Origin: Nannocystis exedens
GTDB taxonomy: Bacteria; Myxococcota_A; Polyangia; Nannocystales; Nannocystaceae
Reading direction: 5' to 3'
DNA: 64,000 nucleotides
Assembly: GCF_002343915.1 (NCBI RefSeq)
Contig: NZ_NETK01000001.1
Span: forward strand, 2,366,001 to 2,430,000
The notes under the pieces are model-generated. The model did not search any database and was not told where the DNA came from. It saw only the letters and a program-made list of their open reading frames with translations. Shown one piece after another: positions 9,857 through 19,300 of the stretch. A program made the translations under genes and the position numbers. Every line of letters begins with the position of its first letter. Within the stretch, counting starts at the first letter, position 1.

Positions 9857-10924
9857 TCACGGGAACCGCGCCTCGACCTGCAAGAACCCGCGGAACCCCG
9901 CCGGGCCGACGCGGAGGACCTCGGCGTCGCCCTCGAACACGAACTGCGGGCGGCGCAGCGCGATCGCGGCCTCCGCCTGCAGGCCCAGCGCGAAGAACCC
10001 TCGCAGCGCCCGCGGCGCCCACGCCAGCCCGGCCCCGACGAGCGCCGCCCCCCACAGCACCGTCGCCTCGTAGTTGGGCTCGCCGCCGCTCCCCGCGGCC
10101 TGCAGCGCGCCCAGCTCGATCCCCGCGTGCAGCGGCAGCTCCAGCGGCCCCGCGCGCAGCACCGGACCGCCGCGCAGCTGCCCGGCGTGGACCGAAAATT
10201 CCGCCCCGTACGGCCGCTCGCCCCCGCGCCGCACCTCGCTCGTGAACCACCGCGCGTAGCCCAGGGTCAGCCGCGCCCGCGGCCACGCCAGCCCGGCCCC
10301 CGCGGCCAGGCCCGCCCCGACCGGCAGCATCCCCGCCTGCACGCCCGGACCGAGGGACACGAGCCCGCGGACCGCTCGACGACGGCGCGCGCGCGGGCCC
10401 GGCGGCGCCTTGGCGGGCAGCGGCTCGACCTCCGCGAGGGCCGTCGCGGCGGTCGGTTCGGCTTCGGCGGTCGCCTCGGGCTTCGGCCCCGGCCCGGCCT
10501 CGGGCTGCGGCTGGGGCGGCGCCGCCGGGGCCGGCGGCGCGGGCACGACGTCCTCGGGCTCGCGCTGCGCCGGGTCGACGGCGATGGCGATCACGAACGC
10601 CGCTGCGCGCACCGCCGCGTCGCAGCTGGCGACCGCGAGCGTGCGCTCCTGCGTGCGCCCGTCGGTGGCGATGGCGACGACGACCTGCCAGCCCGCGCCG
10701 CCCGGACGCGCCTGCACGCGGATGCTCCCCGTCGCCGCCGCCTCGGCCACGGGGTCGAGGTGACGGGAGATCTCGGCCTTCAGCGCGGCGACGTCGGGGC
10801 ACCCCGCCGGCGCGTCCCACTCGAGCGTCGGCACCGCGGCGGCCCGCGCGTCGGCCGGGGCGCTCACGCCCATGCACAGGGCCAACAGCCCCGGCCTGCA
10901 GCGAGAGAGCGATGCCCGGCCCAT
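9857..10924 (-). CDS. Secreted envelope protein with Pro-rich linker and barrel-like C-terminus
   Basis: A 355-residue protein if it starts at ATG 10924; an upstream ATG at 10963 in frame would add 13 residues without improving the signal peptide. The signal peptide is about 1-28, ending ADARA. A small periplasmic domain (30-125) begins LEWDAPAGCPD, followed by a Pro/Ala/Glu-rich linker (130-195) and a C-terminal half of alternating hydrophobic strands ending in Phe-Pro, as in outer-membrane beta-barrels. This arrangement is common beside myxobacterial ECF sigma genes. It could bridge the peptidoglycan space and the outer membrane. No enzyme motif is seen. Confidence 0.75.
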   Translation of the reverse strand: MGRASLSRCRPGLLALCMGVSAPADARAAAVPTLEWDAPAGCPDVAALKAEISRHLDPVAEAAATGSIRVQARPGGAGWQVVVAIATDGRTQERTLAVASCDAAVRAAAFVIAIAVDPAQREPEDVVPAPPAPAAPPQPQPEAGPGPKPEATAEAEPTAATALAEVEPLPAKAPPGPRARRRRAVRGLVSLGPGVQAGMLPVGAGLAAGAGLAWPRARLTLGYARWFTSEVRRGGERPYGAEFSVHAGQLRGGPVLRAGPLELPLHAGIELGALQAAGSGGEPNYEATVLWGAALVGAGLAWAPRALRGFFALGLQAEAAIALRRPQFVFEGDAEVLRVGPAGFRGFLQVEARFP

Positions 10925-11047
10925 GCGGTCGCCGCAGGATACGTGAGCCGCTCCGTGATGCAAACGCGGACGCCGGCCGGTGCGAGCTCGCGCCGGGACG
11001 TCCTCGGCGAGCTCCCGGGCGCGCGCGGGACGTCCCCATCGCCGTCA

Positions 11048-11081
11048 CATGTCTCGATGGACATGTCTCAAAAAACATGTC
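11048..11081. repeat. 14-bp-period palindrome (3 half-sites)
   Basis: ACATGT occurs perfectly at 11048, 11062 and 11076. This is the cleanest triple array, letting the middle half-site pair with either neighbour. It lies between divergent genes, so it is not a gene-end terminator here. Confidence 0.9.
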
Positions 11082-11269
11082 ACTCGAAGCCTCCGGAGCG
11101 ACGAGGCCGGCAGCGGGCCGCCGGCGTCGAGGTGCCGCCATTGGCTCATCCCGGTCGGAGCGGACCGACGCGCGCCTCGCCGACCGCGTCGATCCGCGAC
11201 GCGACCGTCAACGGCGGCTGCGCGCGCATCAGTCCACGCCCGGCGCTGGCGATCGACGCGACGATCTCT

Positions 11270-11275
11270 TACGCT
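11270..11275 (+). promoter_or_regulatory. -10-like hexamer TACGCT, 6 bases before a start codon
   Basis: The spacing of 6 bases to ATG 11282 and the lack of a ribosome binding site suggest a leaderless transcript. It is one of seven such cases in the window. Confidence 0.35.
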
Positions 11276-11281
11276 CGTCGC

Positions 11282-11839
11282 ATGCCTCGCGCTCGCTGGC
11301 CCCGGTGCGCGCTGATCCTCGCGCTGGTCACGGCGGGCGCGTGTACCCACGCCAGGCCGGAGGCCCGCGCCGACGCGTCCGCCGACGCGATCGCAAATCC
11401 CGTCGCCGAGGCGACGGCCGGCGACGTCCCGCCGGTCGTCGACGACTACTATCCCCCGGACCAGGAGCCGGGGCCGCCGCGCTGGCGCGTCTCCGAGGTC
11501 GATCCGCGGCTCGTCGTCCGCGAGGGCAGCGACGAGCTCGGCTTCCTCGAGCAGCAGTGCGCGTACGACGAGCCGTGCGGCTGCCTCGTCGCCGCCGAGC
11601 ACCGCTATCGCCGCCGCGGCGACGGCTGGTCGATCACGGTCGTGCTCCCCGAGGTCGAGATCCGGCGAATCGTCAAGCGCGGCACCTGCATCGAGAGCTG
11701 CGGCCACCCGATGCCGCCCGAGCCGCCTTCGATCCGCTCGCTCGGCGCGATCGCGCCGACAGCCGTCGAGATCGACGTGCAGCGCCCGCGCAAGGTCGTC
11801 AAGAAGCGGACGTGCACCGATCCGCTGGCCCCCCCGTGA
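11282..11839 (+). CDS. Small lipoprotein of unknown function
   Basis: A 185-residue protein with a clear lipoprotein signal (LILALVTAGAC, Cys 20). After an acidic Pro/Asp-rich stretch (VVDDYYPPDQEP) comes a compact domain with paired cysteines (QQCAYDEPCGCLV, GTCIESCGHP, KRTCTD), probably disulfide bonded, with alternating strand-like segments. I do not recognise a family. It is divergent from the envelope protein of the sigma operon. The start was chosen because the signal peptide begins there; no Shine-Dalgarno is visible and a -10-like hexamer lies 6 bases upstream. Confidence 0.8.
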   Translation: MPRARWPRCALILALVTAGACTHARPEARADASADAIANPVAEATAGDVPPVVDDYYPPDQEPGPPRWRVSEVDPRLVVREGSDELGFLEQQCAYDEPCGCLVAAEHRYRRRGDGWSITVVLPEVEIRRIVKRGTCIESCGHPMPPEPPSIRSLGAIAPTAVEIDVQRPRKVVKKRTCTDPLAPP

Positions 11840-12153
11840 ACCTGCGCCGCGCGGGCCCGGTATGATCATTCTCCGCTCGTCGGGGTGACCCGGCCGCGAT
11901 CGCGGTCACGCCGCGGACGCTGCCGCCCTTCCCCGCCGCAGTCGCGCCTCCTTCCGGCCCCGCGTCGAACCGCCCGGGCCCCTGCGGCCCCCGGTGCGGA
12001 AGCACTCGACGGCCCTCGCCGGGGTGAACGGGTCGTCGCGGTCATGGGGACGACGCGCCGCGGAACAGCCCTCACGAGCGCGCGTGGAGCGGGCCCGGGC
12101 GCGAGCGCCGGCGGGGCGTCGCGCCACCCGCGGCCCGGCTCTCGGCGAGCTTC

Positions 12154-12166
12154 TATCAGACTGATC
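12154..12166. promoter_or_regulatory. Distal PadR operator candidate
   Basis: TATCAGACTGATC is a near copy of the site at 12247-12259, with dyad ATCA-GAC-TGAT. It is 116 bases before the PadR start. Confidence 0.5.
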
Positions 12167-12246
12167 GATCGACGCGCGGAGCCGGCCCGGGTGGGCGCGC
12201 CGGCGCGTCGCCCCGCCCCGGGGCCTCCTGGCTCTTGGCGCACGTC

Positions 12247-12259
12247 TATCAGACTGATA
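12247..12259. promoter_or_regulatory. Proximal PadR operator candidate overlapping promoter
   Basis: TATCAGACTGATA is a perfect dyad (TATCA-GAC-TGATA), 22 bases before the PadR ATG and touching the AT-rich gatatata. PadR proteins usually repress their own operon through such dyads; binding here is inferred. Confidence 0.6.
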
Positions 12260-12281
12260 TATAGGCGCGCAGAGGTCCGCC

Positions 12282-12878
12282 ATGGCGCGAGAGAACACCT
12301 GCCGGTTCGCCGTCCTGGGCATGCTGTGCCGGAAGCCCATGAGCGGCTACGGCCTGCGCCGGGCGATCGAGCAGACGGTGGGGCACTTCTGGCAGGAGAG
12401 CTACGGCAACCTGTACCCGACGCTGGAGCGGATGGAGGCCGAGGGGCTGATCGCGCTCGATCGGGAGGAGCGTTCGCCGGGCGGGCGGGTGCGCAAGGTG
12501 TACCGGGTCACGACGGAAGGGCGGCGGGTGTGCGCGGGCTGGTTGCGCCGGCCGGTGGTGCCGCACGTGGAGCGCAACGAGCTGCTGCTCAAGCTCTTCT
12601 TCGGCGCCCGGGTCGGGCCGAAGGACTCGCTGGCGCACGTCGAGCGCAGCCGGGCCGAGGCCGAGGGGCTGCTGGACGCGCTGCGGCGCATCGACGAGGA
12701 CGCCCGGCGCGAGCGCGAGGGCGACCCGGAGCTGCCGTACTGGCACCTGTCGATCCGCGCGGGGTTGCTCGGGCTCGAGGCGCACCTGCGCTGGTGCGAC
12801 GAGGCTCGAGCGACGCTGCAGGGCCTGGCACGCGCGCAGGCTGCGAAGAAGAAGAGGGGGAAACAGGATGCGCGGTGA
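12282..12878 (+). CDS. PadR-family transcriptional regulator
   Basis: A 198-residue protein. The winged helix (1-90) shows the PadR pattern FAVLGMLCRKPMSGYGLRRAI, FWQESYGNLYPTLERMEAEGLI and GRVRKVYRVTTEG. The C-terminal helical dimerisation domain (100-190) contains the Vir-type LLLKLFFG. It binds DNA as a dimer and normally represses its own operon. A good site (agaggt, 5 bases) precedes the ATG. The stop overlaps the start of the Lnt-like gene by 11 bases, so both are one transcript. Two operator-like dyads lie upstream. Confidence 0.93.
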   Translation: MARENTCRFAVLGMLCRKPMSGYGLRRAIEQTVGHFWQESYGNLYPTLERMEAEGLIALDREERSPGGRVRKVYRVTTEGRRVCAGWLRRPVVPHVERNELLLKLFFGARVGPKDSLAHVERSRAEAEGLLDALRRIDEDARREREGDPELPYWHLSIRAGLLGLEAHLRWCDEARATLQGLARAQAAKKKRGKQDAR

Positions 12879-14475
12879 AGCCGGCGCGCGGCGTCGTGGG
12901 CCAAGCTCGAGGCCCAGCAGGCGGACGGGCGATGAACCCCTGCGACGGCTCCTGCCGTGGCTCGCCCTGGCGGGCGGGGCCGGCATGTCGATGCTCTTGA
13001 ACTCGGAAGCGTCGCTGCTGCCCGGCTGGTGGATGGGGGCCTTGATGCTCTACTTCGTCCGCCGGCAGCGGCCGGGGGTCGGCTTCGCCGCCATGCTCTG
13101 CGTCAACACGCTCGCCACCGGCGTGGCGAACCTCGAGGTGTTCCCCGGGTCCGTCGCCGGCAGCTTCGGGATGGCCTTCGGCGGCGCGCTGTTCCTGGCG
13201 CTGGTGTTCCTGGCGGACCGGCTGGTCGTGGGGCCGCGGGCGTCGTTCGCGGGGACGCTCTTTTTGCCGGCGGCGATGACGGGGCTCGAGTTCTTCAGCA
13301 GCCTCGGCAACCCCTTCGGCACCTGGGGCTCGCTGGCGTACACCCAGGCCGGCGCGCCCGCGCTGGTGCAGCTCGTGTCGGTGACGGGCCTGTGGGGCCT
13401 GACCTTCGTGCTGACGTGGTTCGCCTCCGTGGCCAACTGGGCCTGCGAGCACCGCGACGACGGGCGCCGGGTGCTGCGCGGCGTCGCCGTGTTCGCGGGC
13501 GTGCTCGCAGCGATCGTCGCGTTCGGCGCGCTGCGGCTCGCGCGGGCGGGGAGCGTGGGCAAGCCCGTGCGGGTCGCCGGCATCACCGTGGCGGGCGAAG
13601 TGGCCGCGGGGCGCGAGGCGGGGCTGTCCCGGCTCATCCAGGGCGAGGCGTTCGCGGACGAAGACTGGCGCGCCTTCGCCGAGGCCTCGGCCGCGGTGAA
13701 CGAGGCGCTGTTGCGCCTGTCGGAGCGCGAGGCCGAGCGTGGCGCGGCGCTCATCCTCTGGTCCGAGGGCAACGCGGTGGTGCTGGCCGAGCAATTGCCG
13801 GCCCTGCTGGCCCGCGGCAGCGCCCTGGCGCGCGAGCGGAGGGTGTGGCTCGGCATGGCGGTGGCGAGCCTCGACCCCGCGGCGGAACGCATGCTGCGCA
13901 ACGAGCTCGTGCTGATGACGCCGGACGGGAGCGTGGCCTGGCGCTACGTGAAAGCCCGGCCGGTCCCGGGCTGGGAAGCGGACCACTCCGTTCCCGGCAG
14001 CCCGGAGGTGCCGGTGCTGCGCGACACGGACGTGGGCAACCTGGGCGGCGCCATCTGCTTCGATGCGGACTTCCCGGCGCACTTCGCCGACCCGACGTCC
14101 CGCGGGCTCGAGCTGCTCCTGCTGCCGGCGAGCGACTGGCGCGGGATCCTCGGGCCGCACATGCGACAGGCGGTGTTCCGCGCGGTGGAGCAGGGCTTCA
14201 GCATGGTGCGGCAGGCGAACCAGGGCCTGTCGGTGGCGGTCGACGGCTACGGCCGCGTGTACGGCGAGCTCGACCACTTCGCGACGGAGGATCGGGTGCT
14301 GCGCGCGGAGCTGCCGGTGGGGCGCGTGCCGACGCTCTACGCGCGCATCGGCGACTCGGTCGGGACGCTCTCCGGCCTGCTCGCGCTCGGGTGGGTGGGC
14401 TGGTCCGTCGTGGGAGGGATCGCCCGGCGGCGGCGCGCGCGGGCGAGGCCTGGCGGGTCGCCGCAGGCCGGGTGA
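12868..14475 (+). CDS. Membrane nitrilase-family protein, apolipoprotein N-acyltransferase-like
   Basis: A 535-residue protein. The N-terminal half (about 28-220) has six or so membrane segments. The C-terminal half (about 235-470) is a carbon-nitrogen hydrolase domain with the Glu-Lys-Cys triad visible as WSEGN (E about 300), YVKARPVPG (K about 362) and GGAICFDADFP (C about 397). This is the layout of Lnt, which adds the third acyl chain to lipoproteins at the outer face of the inner membrane. Identity to Lnt motifs is modest and it is co-expressed with PadR, so it may be a paralogue with another acyl substrate. The start lies in the padR end, after gaggggg. Confidence 0.8.
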   Translation: MRGEAGARRRGPSSRPSRRTGDEPLRRLLPWLALAGGAGMSMLLNSEASLLPGWWMGALMLYFVRRQRPGVGFAAMLCVNTLATGVANLEVFPGSVAGSFGMAFGGALFLALVFLADRLVVGPRASFAGTLFLPAAMTGLEFFSSLGNPFGTWGSLAYTQAGAPALVQLVSVTGLWGLTFVLTWFASVANWACEHRDDGRRVLRGVAVFAGVLAAIVAFGALRLARAGSVGKPVRVAGITVAGEVAAGREAGLSRLIQGEAFADEDWRAFAEASAAVNEALLRLSEREAERGAALILWSEGNAVVLAEQLPALLARGSALARERRVWLGMAVASLDPAAERMLRNELVLMTPDGSVAWRYVKARPVPGWEADHSVPGSPEVPVLRDTDVGNLGGAICFDADFPAHFADPTSRGLELLLLPASDWRGILGPHMRQAVFRAVEQGFSMVRQANQGLSVAVDGYGRVYGELDHFATEDRVLRAELPVGRVPTLYARIGDSVGTLSGLLALGWVGWSVVGGIARRRRARARPGGSPQAG

Positions 14476-14513
14476 GCGCTCCTCCGCCGGCCCGAGTCGC
14501 GCGCCGCCCGCCC

Positions 14514-15737
14514 TCAATCGTCGATCGCCTGATACGCCAGCGTCCAGAAGTCGCGGCACACCGGCGGAGGTTGCGGCGAGGACCACATGCGTTGCGTGAA
14601 CAGCAGCGTGATCATGTGCTCCTGCGGATCGGAGCGCCACACCGAGCCGAGCCCGCCGTCCCAGCCGTACTGGCCGATGGGGGCATACGCGTGGTCGCGT
14701 CGGGTCACGACCGAGACGCCGAAGCCGTACCCGCTCGCGGCGAAGTCCTCCGGCGTGAAGCCCGACCTGGCCTTTTGCGCCGGCGTCAGGTGATCGGTCG
14801 TCATCAGCTCGACCGACGGGCGCGACAGGATCCGCTCGCCCCCGTAGGTCCCGCCGGCCAGCAGCATGCGCGCGAACGCCGAAAAATCGTCGGCCGTCGA
14901 CACCAGCCCCGCCGCGCCCGACGCGAACGCCGGCGGGCGGCTCCACTGCCCGCCGCGGCTCTCGTCGTACACCGCCAGCGAGCCGTCGGGCTGCGGCCAG
15001 TAGCTCGTGGCGAGGCGATCGATCTGCGCCTCCGGCACGAAGAACCCGGTGTCCTTCATCCCGAGCGGCTCGAAGATCCGCGCGCGCAGGAACGCCGGGA
15101 ACGGCTGGCCCGAGGCGCGCTCGATCAAGATCGACAGCAGGTCGGAGCCGGTGTTGTAGAGCCAGCGATCGCCCGGCTGGTACATCAGCGGCAGCGTGGA
15201 GAATTTTGCCAGCCACGCGTCGCCCGGCGGCACCTTCGCCGGCGCGGGCGGGCCCATCTCGAGCCCCAGCGCCGCGGCGGCGCGCTGGATCGGGTACGTC
15301 CCCGGCATCGCCATCACCATCCCGAAGCCGAGCCGGAACGTCAGCAGGTCGCGGACCGTGATCGCCCGCTCCGCCGGCACCGTGTCCTCGACCGGCGCGT
15401 CGATCGCCCGCAGCACCCGCCGCTCGGCCAGCTCGGGCATCCACGCGTCGACCGCGTCGTCGAGCCGCAGCTTGCACTCCTCCACCAGGATCATCGTCGC
15501 CACCGCCGTGACCGGCTTGGTCATCGAGCTGATGCGAAAGATGCTGTCGCGCCGCACCGGCGGCCCCCCGACCGCGAGGTTGCCCATCACCTCGACGTGG
15601 GTCTCGTCGCCGCGGCTCACCACGGCGACCAGCCCCGGCACCTCGCCGCGCTCGACGTACCCGGCCAGCCCCGCCCGCATGCGGCCGAGCCGCGTCTTCG
15701 AGAACTTCTGCTTCCGTTCCAGAGATGTTCGGTCCAT
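14514..15737 (-). CDS. Serine beta-lactamase-fold hydrolase (class C / EstB type)
   Basis: A 407-residue protein. The nucleophile motif SMTK (S71, K74) and the second motif YNT at 194-196 follow class C spacing, and a C-terminal YGWDGGLGS replaces the usual KTG/HxG loop. No signal peptide is seen, so it probably acts in the cytoplasm as an esterase or peptidase rather than as an antibiotic-resistance enzyme. The start at 15737 was chosen because agagg lies 5 bases upstream; an in-frame ATG 31 codons earlier encodes no conserved sequence. It is convergent with the Lnt-like gene. Confidence 0.88.
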   Translation of the reverse strand: MDRTSLERKQKFSKTRLGRMRAGLAGYVERGEVPGLVAVVSRGDETHVEVMGNLAVGGPPVRRDSIFRISSMTKPVTAVATMILVEECKLRLDDAVDAWMPELAERRVLRAIDAPVEDTVPAERAITVRDLLTFRLGFGMVMAMPGTYPIQRAAAALGLEMGPPAPAKVPPGDAWLAKFSTLPLMYQPGDRWLYNTGSDLLSILIERASGQPFPAFLRARIFEPLGMKDTGFFVPEAQIDRLATSYWPQPDGSLAVYDESRGGQWSRPPAFASGAAGLVSTADDFSAFARMLLAGGTYGGERILSRPSVELMTTDHLTPAQKARSGFTPEDFAASGYGFGVSVVTRRDHAYAPIGQYGWDGGLGSVWRSDPQEHMITLLFTQRMWSSPQPPPVCRDFWTLAYQAIDD

Positions 15738-16232
15738 CGTCGCCTCTTTTCGTCGGTTCCGAGGGGTGGACCGGGGCGCCGCGGGAAACTCATCGGTGCC
15801 CCTTCGCCGCCCACACAGGATGAAGCGCACGAGTTCGCGCCGGTCGCATCCACCGAGCCCGAAGCGACTCGCACGGTCGAGCCCGGTTCAGCGCCCGAGC
15901 CTGCCGACGACGATCACCGCCCCGACAATCCCGCCGATCGCCTTCCTAGCCGGTGACCTCGATTGACCGACCACGAAGGCCGCGCTCCCCCTTCGCCACC
16001 GCTTCGATGGTCGTCGTCATGTATCGTCGCCCCACGCGACGAGCCAAGCGCTCTCGAGCCAGCGGGTTCGGCTGCAGGGGTCCGCGGCGGGCAGCGCCGG
16101 AGCCGGGCGCCACCTCGCCGCACCCACGTGAGCACCAGCTCGCCGGTCGGCCCGAGATGGGCGAGCGGCACGGCTCCGGCACTGACGCCGTCGCCTCGAG
16201 GGAGGCGGCCGTCCGCGTCACCCTATGCAAGG

Positions 16233-16266
16233 ACATGTCTCGCAGGACATTGTCCAAAAAACATGT
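16233..16266. repeat. 14-bp-period palindrome (3 half-sites)
   Basis: ACATGT at 16233, ACATTG at 16247 and ACATGT at 16261. The 14-base step is kept although the middle site is mutated. Confidence 0.85.
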
Positions 16267-16329
16267 ACCGGACAAGCAGCGCCGTCTCGCCGCCGCGAGC
16301 TCGACCACGAATGCAGTTCAGCCACAAGG

Positions 16330-16363
16330 ACATGTCCCACGGGACCTGCCCTCATGGACATTC
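16330..16363. repeat. 14-bp-period palindrome (3 half-sites)
   Basis: ACATGT at 16330, ACCTGC at 16344 and ACATTC at 16358. It begins 24 bases after the stop of the 1690-residue kinase gene (minus strand), a typical 3'-end position. Confidence 0.8.
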
Positions 16364-16386
16364 ACGTTCTTGAAAAATTTCTCGGC

Positions 16387-19300
16387 TCACCGGCTCGGCG
16401 CGTCGTCTCGCCGCGTCCGCGTCCCGCTGCGCGTCTGCGCCAGCGCGTGGGCCATCCCGCTCTGCAGCGTCCCGAGCGTGATCAGCCCGTCGAGCGGCGC
16501 CTGGTCGCGGACCAGCAGCTGCGCCGTCTCGGCCCGCACTCCGGTCAAGATCGCCTGCGCGCCGACCAGGCGCAGCGCCGCCGCGGCGCGCACCAGGATC
16601 GCGGCCGCCGACGCGTCGAGCTGGCGCACCCCGGTGATGTCGAGGATCACCACCTGCGCGCGCGTGCGGACCGAGCCCTCGAGGGCCGTCGCCAGCACCT
16701 GGCTCGCGCGGGCCTCGTCCATCAGGCCGATCAGCGGCATCACCACGATCGTCTCCGTGATCGGCAAGAGCGGCGCCGCCATGTCGGCCAGGCGCTCCTC
16801 CTGGACGCGGAGGATCTCCGCCTGCGCCGCCGCCCGTTCGCGTTCGGCGCGCTCGCGCTCCCCGATCTCGCGCTGCGTCTGCGCGTGGGCCTCGCGCAGC
16901 GCCTCGCCCTGGCGGGCCAGATCGGCGTTGACCGCCTGCAGCTGATCGATCGCCGCCTGCAGGTCGCGCGTGCGGGCCTCGACCTGCAGCTCGAGCCGCT
17001 CGTTGGCCCGCGTCAATTGCTCGTGGGCCTGCTGCACGCTCGCGTACAGGCGCGCGTTCTCGATCGCCGCCGCCGCCTGTGCCGACAGCAATTGCAGCAG
17101 CTCCACGCGCTCGGCGACGAAGGCGTCGCGGGCCGCGTTGTTCTCGACGTAGAGCACCCCCGACAGCCGGCCCTGGTGGAGCAGCGGCAGGCACAGCACC
17201 GACTTCGGCTGGTGGCGGGCGACGTACGGATCGCGGGAGAACCGCGGCTCCGCGCTCGCGTCGGCCAGCACCAGGCCCTCGCGGCTGCGGCCGACGAATC
17301 GCACCACCGACGTCGCCAGCGCCGCGTCCTCGGTCATCGGGCGCTCGTGACCGACGTGGACCTCGTCGGGGGCCGTCCGCATCTCCGCCGCGATCGCCCA
17401 CGACTCGTCCTGCGGCACCAGCAAGAAGCCGCGCTGCGCGCCCGCGCGGAGCATCACGATGCGCATCAACCGATCGAGCAGACGGTCGAGCACCAGCTCG
17501 CCCGCGACCGCCTGGGCCGCGCGCAGCAGCCCCTCGACGTCGAGCGAGCTGCCGTTCAGCACCCGCGTCGTCGTCGTCGTGCGGCCCGACGCGTGCGGCG
17601 CTCGCGTCGGCGCCGGCGCGAACAGCTCGTCGTACGCGGCCGACAGCTGATTCGCCTTCGCCGTCGCTCCCCAGCGCATGAACCCGGCCTGCGCGTCCTG
17701 CAGATACGCCGTCGCCAGCGAACGCCGCCCGCGGCGCAGGTACCAGCGCCCGGCGCATTCGCTGGTCAGCGCCGCGTGCAGCGTGAACCCGCGCGCCTGC
17801 GCCTCCGCGATCGCCTGCTCGTAGCCCCCGGCGGCCTCCGCGTCGCGCCCGGCGAGCCGCGCCGCCTCGGCGTCGAGCAGCAGCTGGATCGGCAGGAACT
17901 GGGCCGGGTTGCTGGTCGACCACCCCTGCAGCGTCGCCCGCGACTCCGCCAGCTCCTGCGCCAGCGCCGGCCGCTCCGTCGCGTCCGCCTCGTCGAATTG
18001 CGCCGCCGCCGTCAGCCCGGCGTACAGGCTCTGCTCCGTCGCGTAGTTGTGGCCCATGCCCGCGCCGGAGGCTTGCAGCGCGCGGGCCCGGGCCGCGAAC
18101 GCCTGCGCCTCGGCGTAATCGCCGTACAGATACGCCAGCCGCAGCTTGCCGATCGCGTACAGCCACGGCACCAGCCCGCCCTGCGGCATGTGGCCGACGA
18201 ACGCGTCCTCGTCGAAGCCGTCGCCCGACAGCGCGATCGTCGGCGCCGCGCCGGTGAGGTTGACGGCGATGCGCCGCATGAACTCGACCACCGCCGTCGA
18301 GGCCGCGTCGCGAGTCTTGCGCAGCAGCCCCGTCAGGTCGTCGAAGCGGGCCGCCGCGCCGCGGATGTCGGCGTCGGCGAGCAGCGCCTGCGCGGCCGAT
18401 TGCAGGCAGTAGAACGACACGTACGCGAAGTTGCCGACCTCCAGCGCCCCACGCCGCGCCGAATCGCGGTACCCCTCGCCGGCCGCGTACGGCTGGCGGT
18501 AGAACACGATCGACGTCCCGAACAGGAAGTGGACCATGCAGCGGGTGTGCACGTCGCCGGTGCGCTCGTTGAGCTTGACCCCGAGCTCGCCGAATTCGTA
18601 GGCCTTGCCGAGCTCGCCGGCCACCCCGGCCAGCATCAGGCCGTACACGGAATAGGCGTAGTCGGACCCGGCGACCTCCCCGTGCCGCAGCGACAGGTTG
18701 ACCATGTGCAGCACGACCCACGGGAACAGCGACGGCTTGCCGACGAACACCGGCCCGGACATCGACGCCAGCAGTTGCATCACCGTCGCCACGTCGGGGT
18801 CGCGGACCGGCGGCGCGTCGAGCAGCGCCGCGATCTGCCGCTCGCCGAGGTTGGCCTGCGCCGCCGCGAACCCGGCCGCGATCGCCGCCTGCAGCGCCGG
18901 CCCGTCGGCGGGCAGCACCACGTCGTACATCGCCAGCGCCGCGGCGGCGGCCGCCACCACCCCCTCGAAGTCGCCCATCGCCGCGTAGAGCAGGACCCGC
19001 AGGTTGTACACCTGCGCCCGCTCGCCGCGCGACCGCGCGTGCGCCAGCGCCTCGGCGAACAGCGCGTCGGCCTCGGCGAACGCCCCGCACAAATGCGTGG
19101 ACTCGGCCAGCTCGACCCGCAGCGCGAACGTCAGCGCGTAATCATGCGACCACGCGTCCGCCGGCAGGCACTCGCAGCCGGCCTGGAAGTACTGCCGCGC
19201 CGCGTGGTACGCCGCCGCCGCGCGGGCCCGCCGGCCCGCCCGCAGGTTGAGCCGCGCCAGCGCCTCGCGCTCCTCGCCGGCGATCTGCGCCAGCGCGGCG

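Larger units (their letters stand above)
10925..11281. other. Divergent intergenic region with a palindrome array
   Basis: It separates two divergent genes and should hold both promoters. On the minus strand a TATCCT hexamer lies 11 bases before ATG 10924. On the plus strand TACGCT at 11270-11275 lies 6 bases before ATG 11282. A three-half-site palindrome lies at 11048-11081. No gene was seen. Confidence 0.55.
11840..12281. other. Intergenic leader of padR with two operator-like sites
   Basis: No gene was seen in 442 bases. The notable content is two near-identical copies of tctatcagactgat, 93 bases apart, of which the second overlaps a gatatata stretch that could be the promoter -10 of the PadR gene. 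Confidence 0.6.
15738..16386. other. Intergenic, no gene seen; two palindrome arrays
   Basis: Between two minus-strand genes. Two three-half-site palindromes lie near the end of the giant kinase gene (16233-16266 and 16330-16363). Weak coding-like text on the minus strand near 15946-16040 is too short to call. Confidence 0.5.

Noticed and set aside
14514..15737. An antibiotic-resistance class C beta-lactamase
   Set aside because: No signal peptide and no KTG motif; fits cytoplasmic EstB-type esterases better.
15946..16040. A 24-residue frame MTTTIEAVAKGERG and on, minus strand
   Set aside because: No ribosome binding site, no hairpin, and the surrounding frame has no coding character. Too weak to call a gene.
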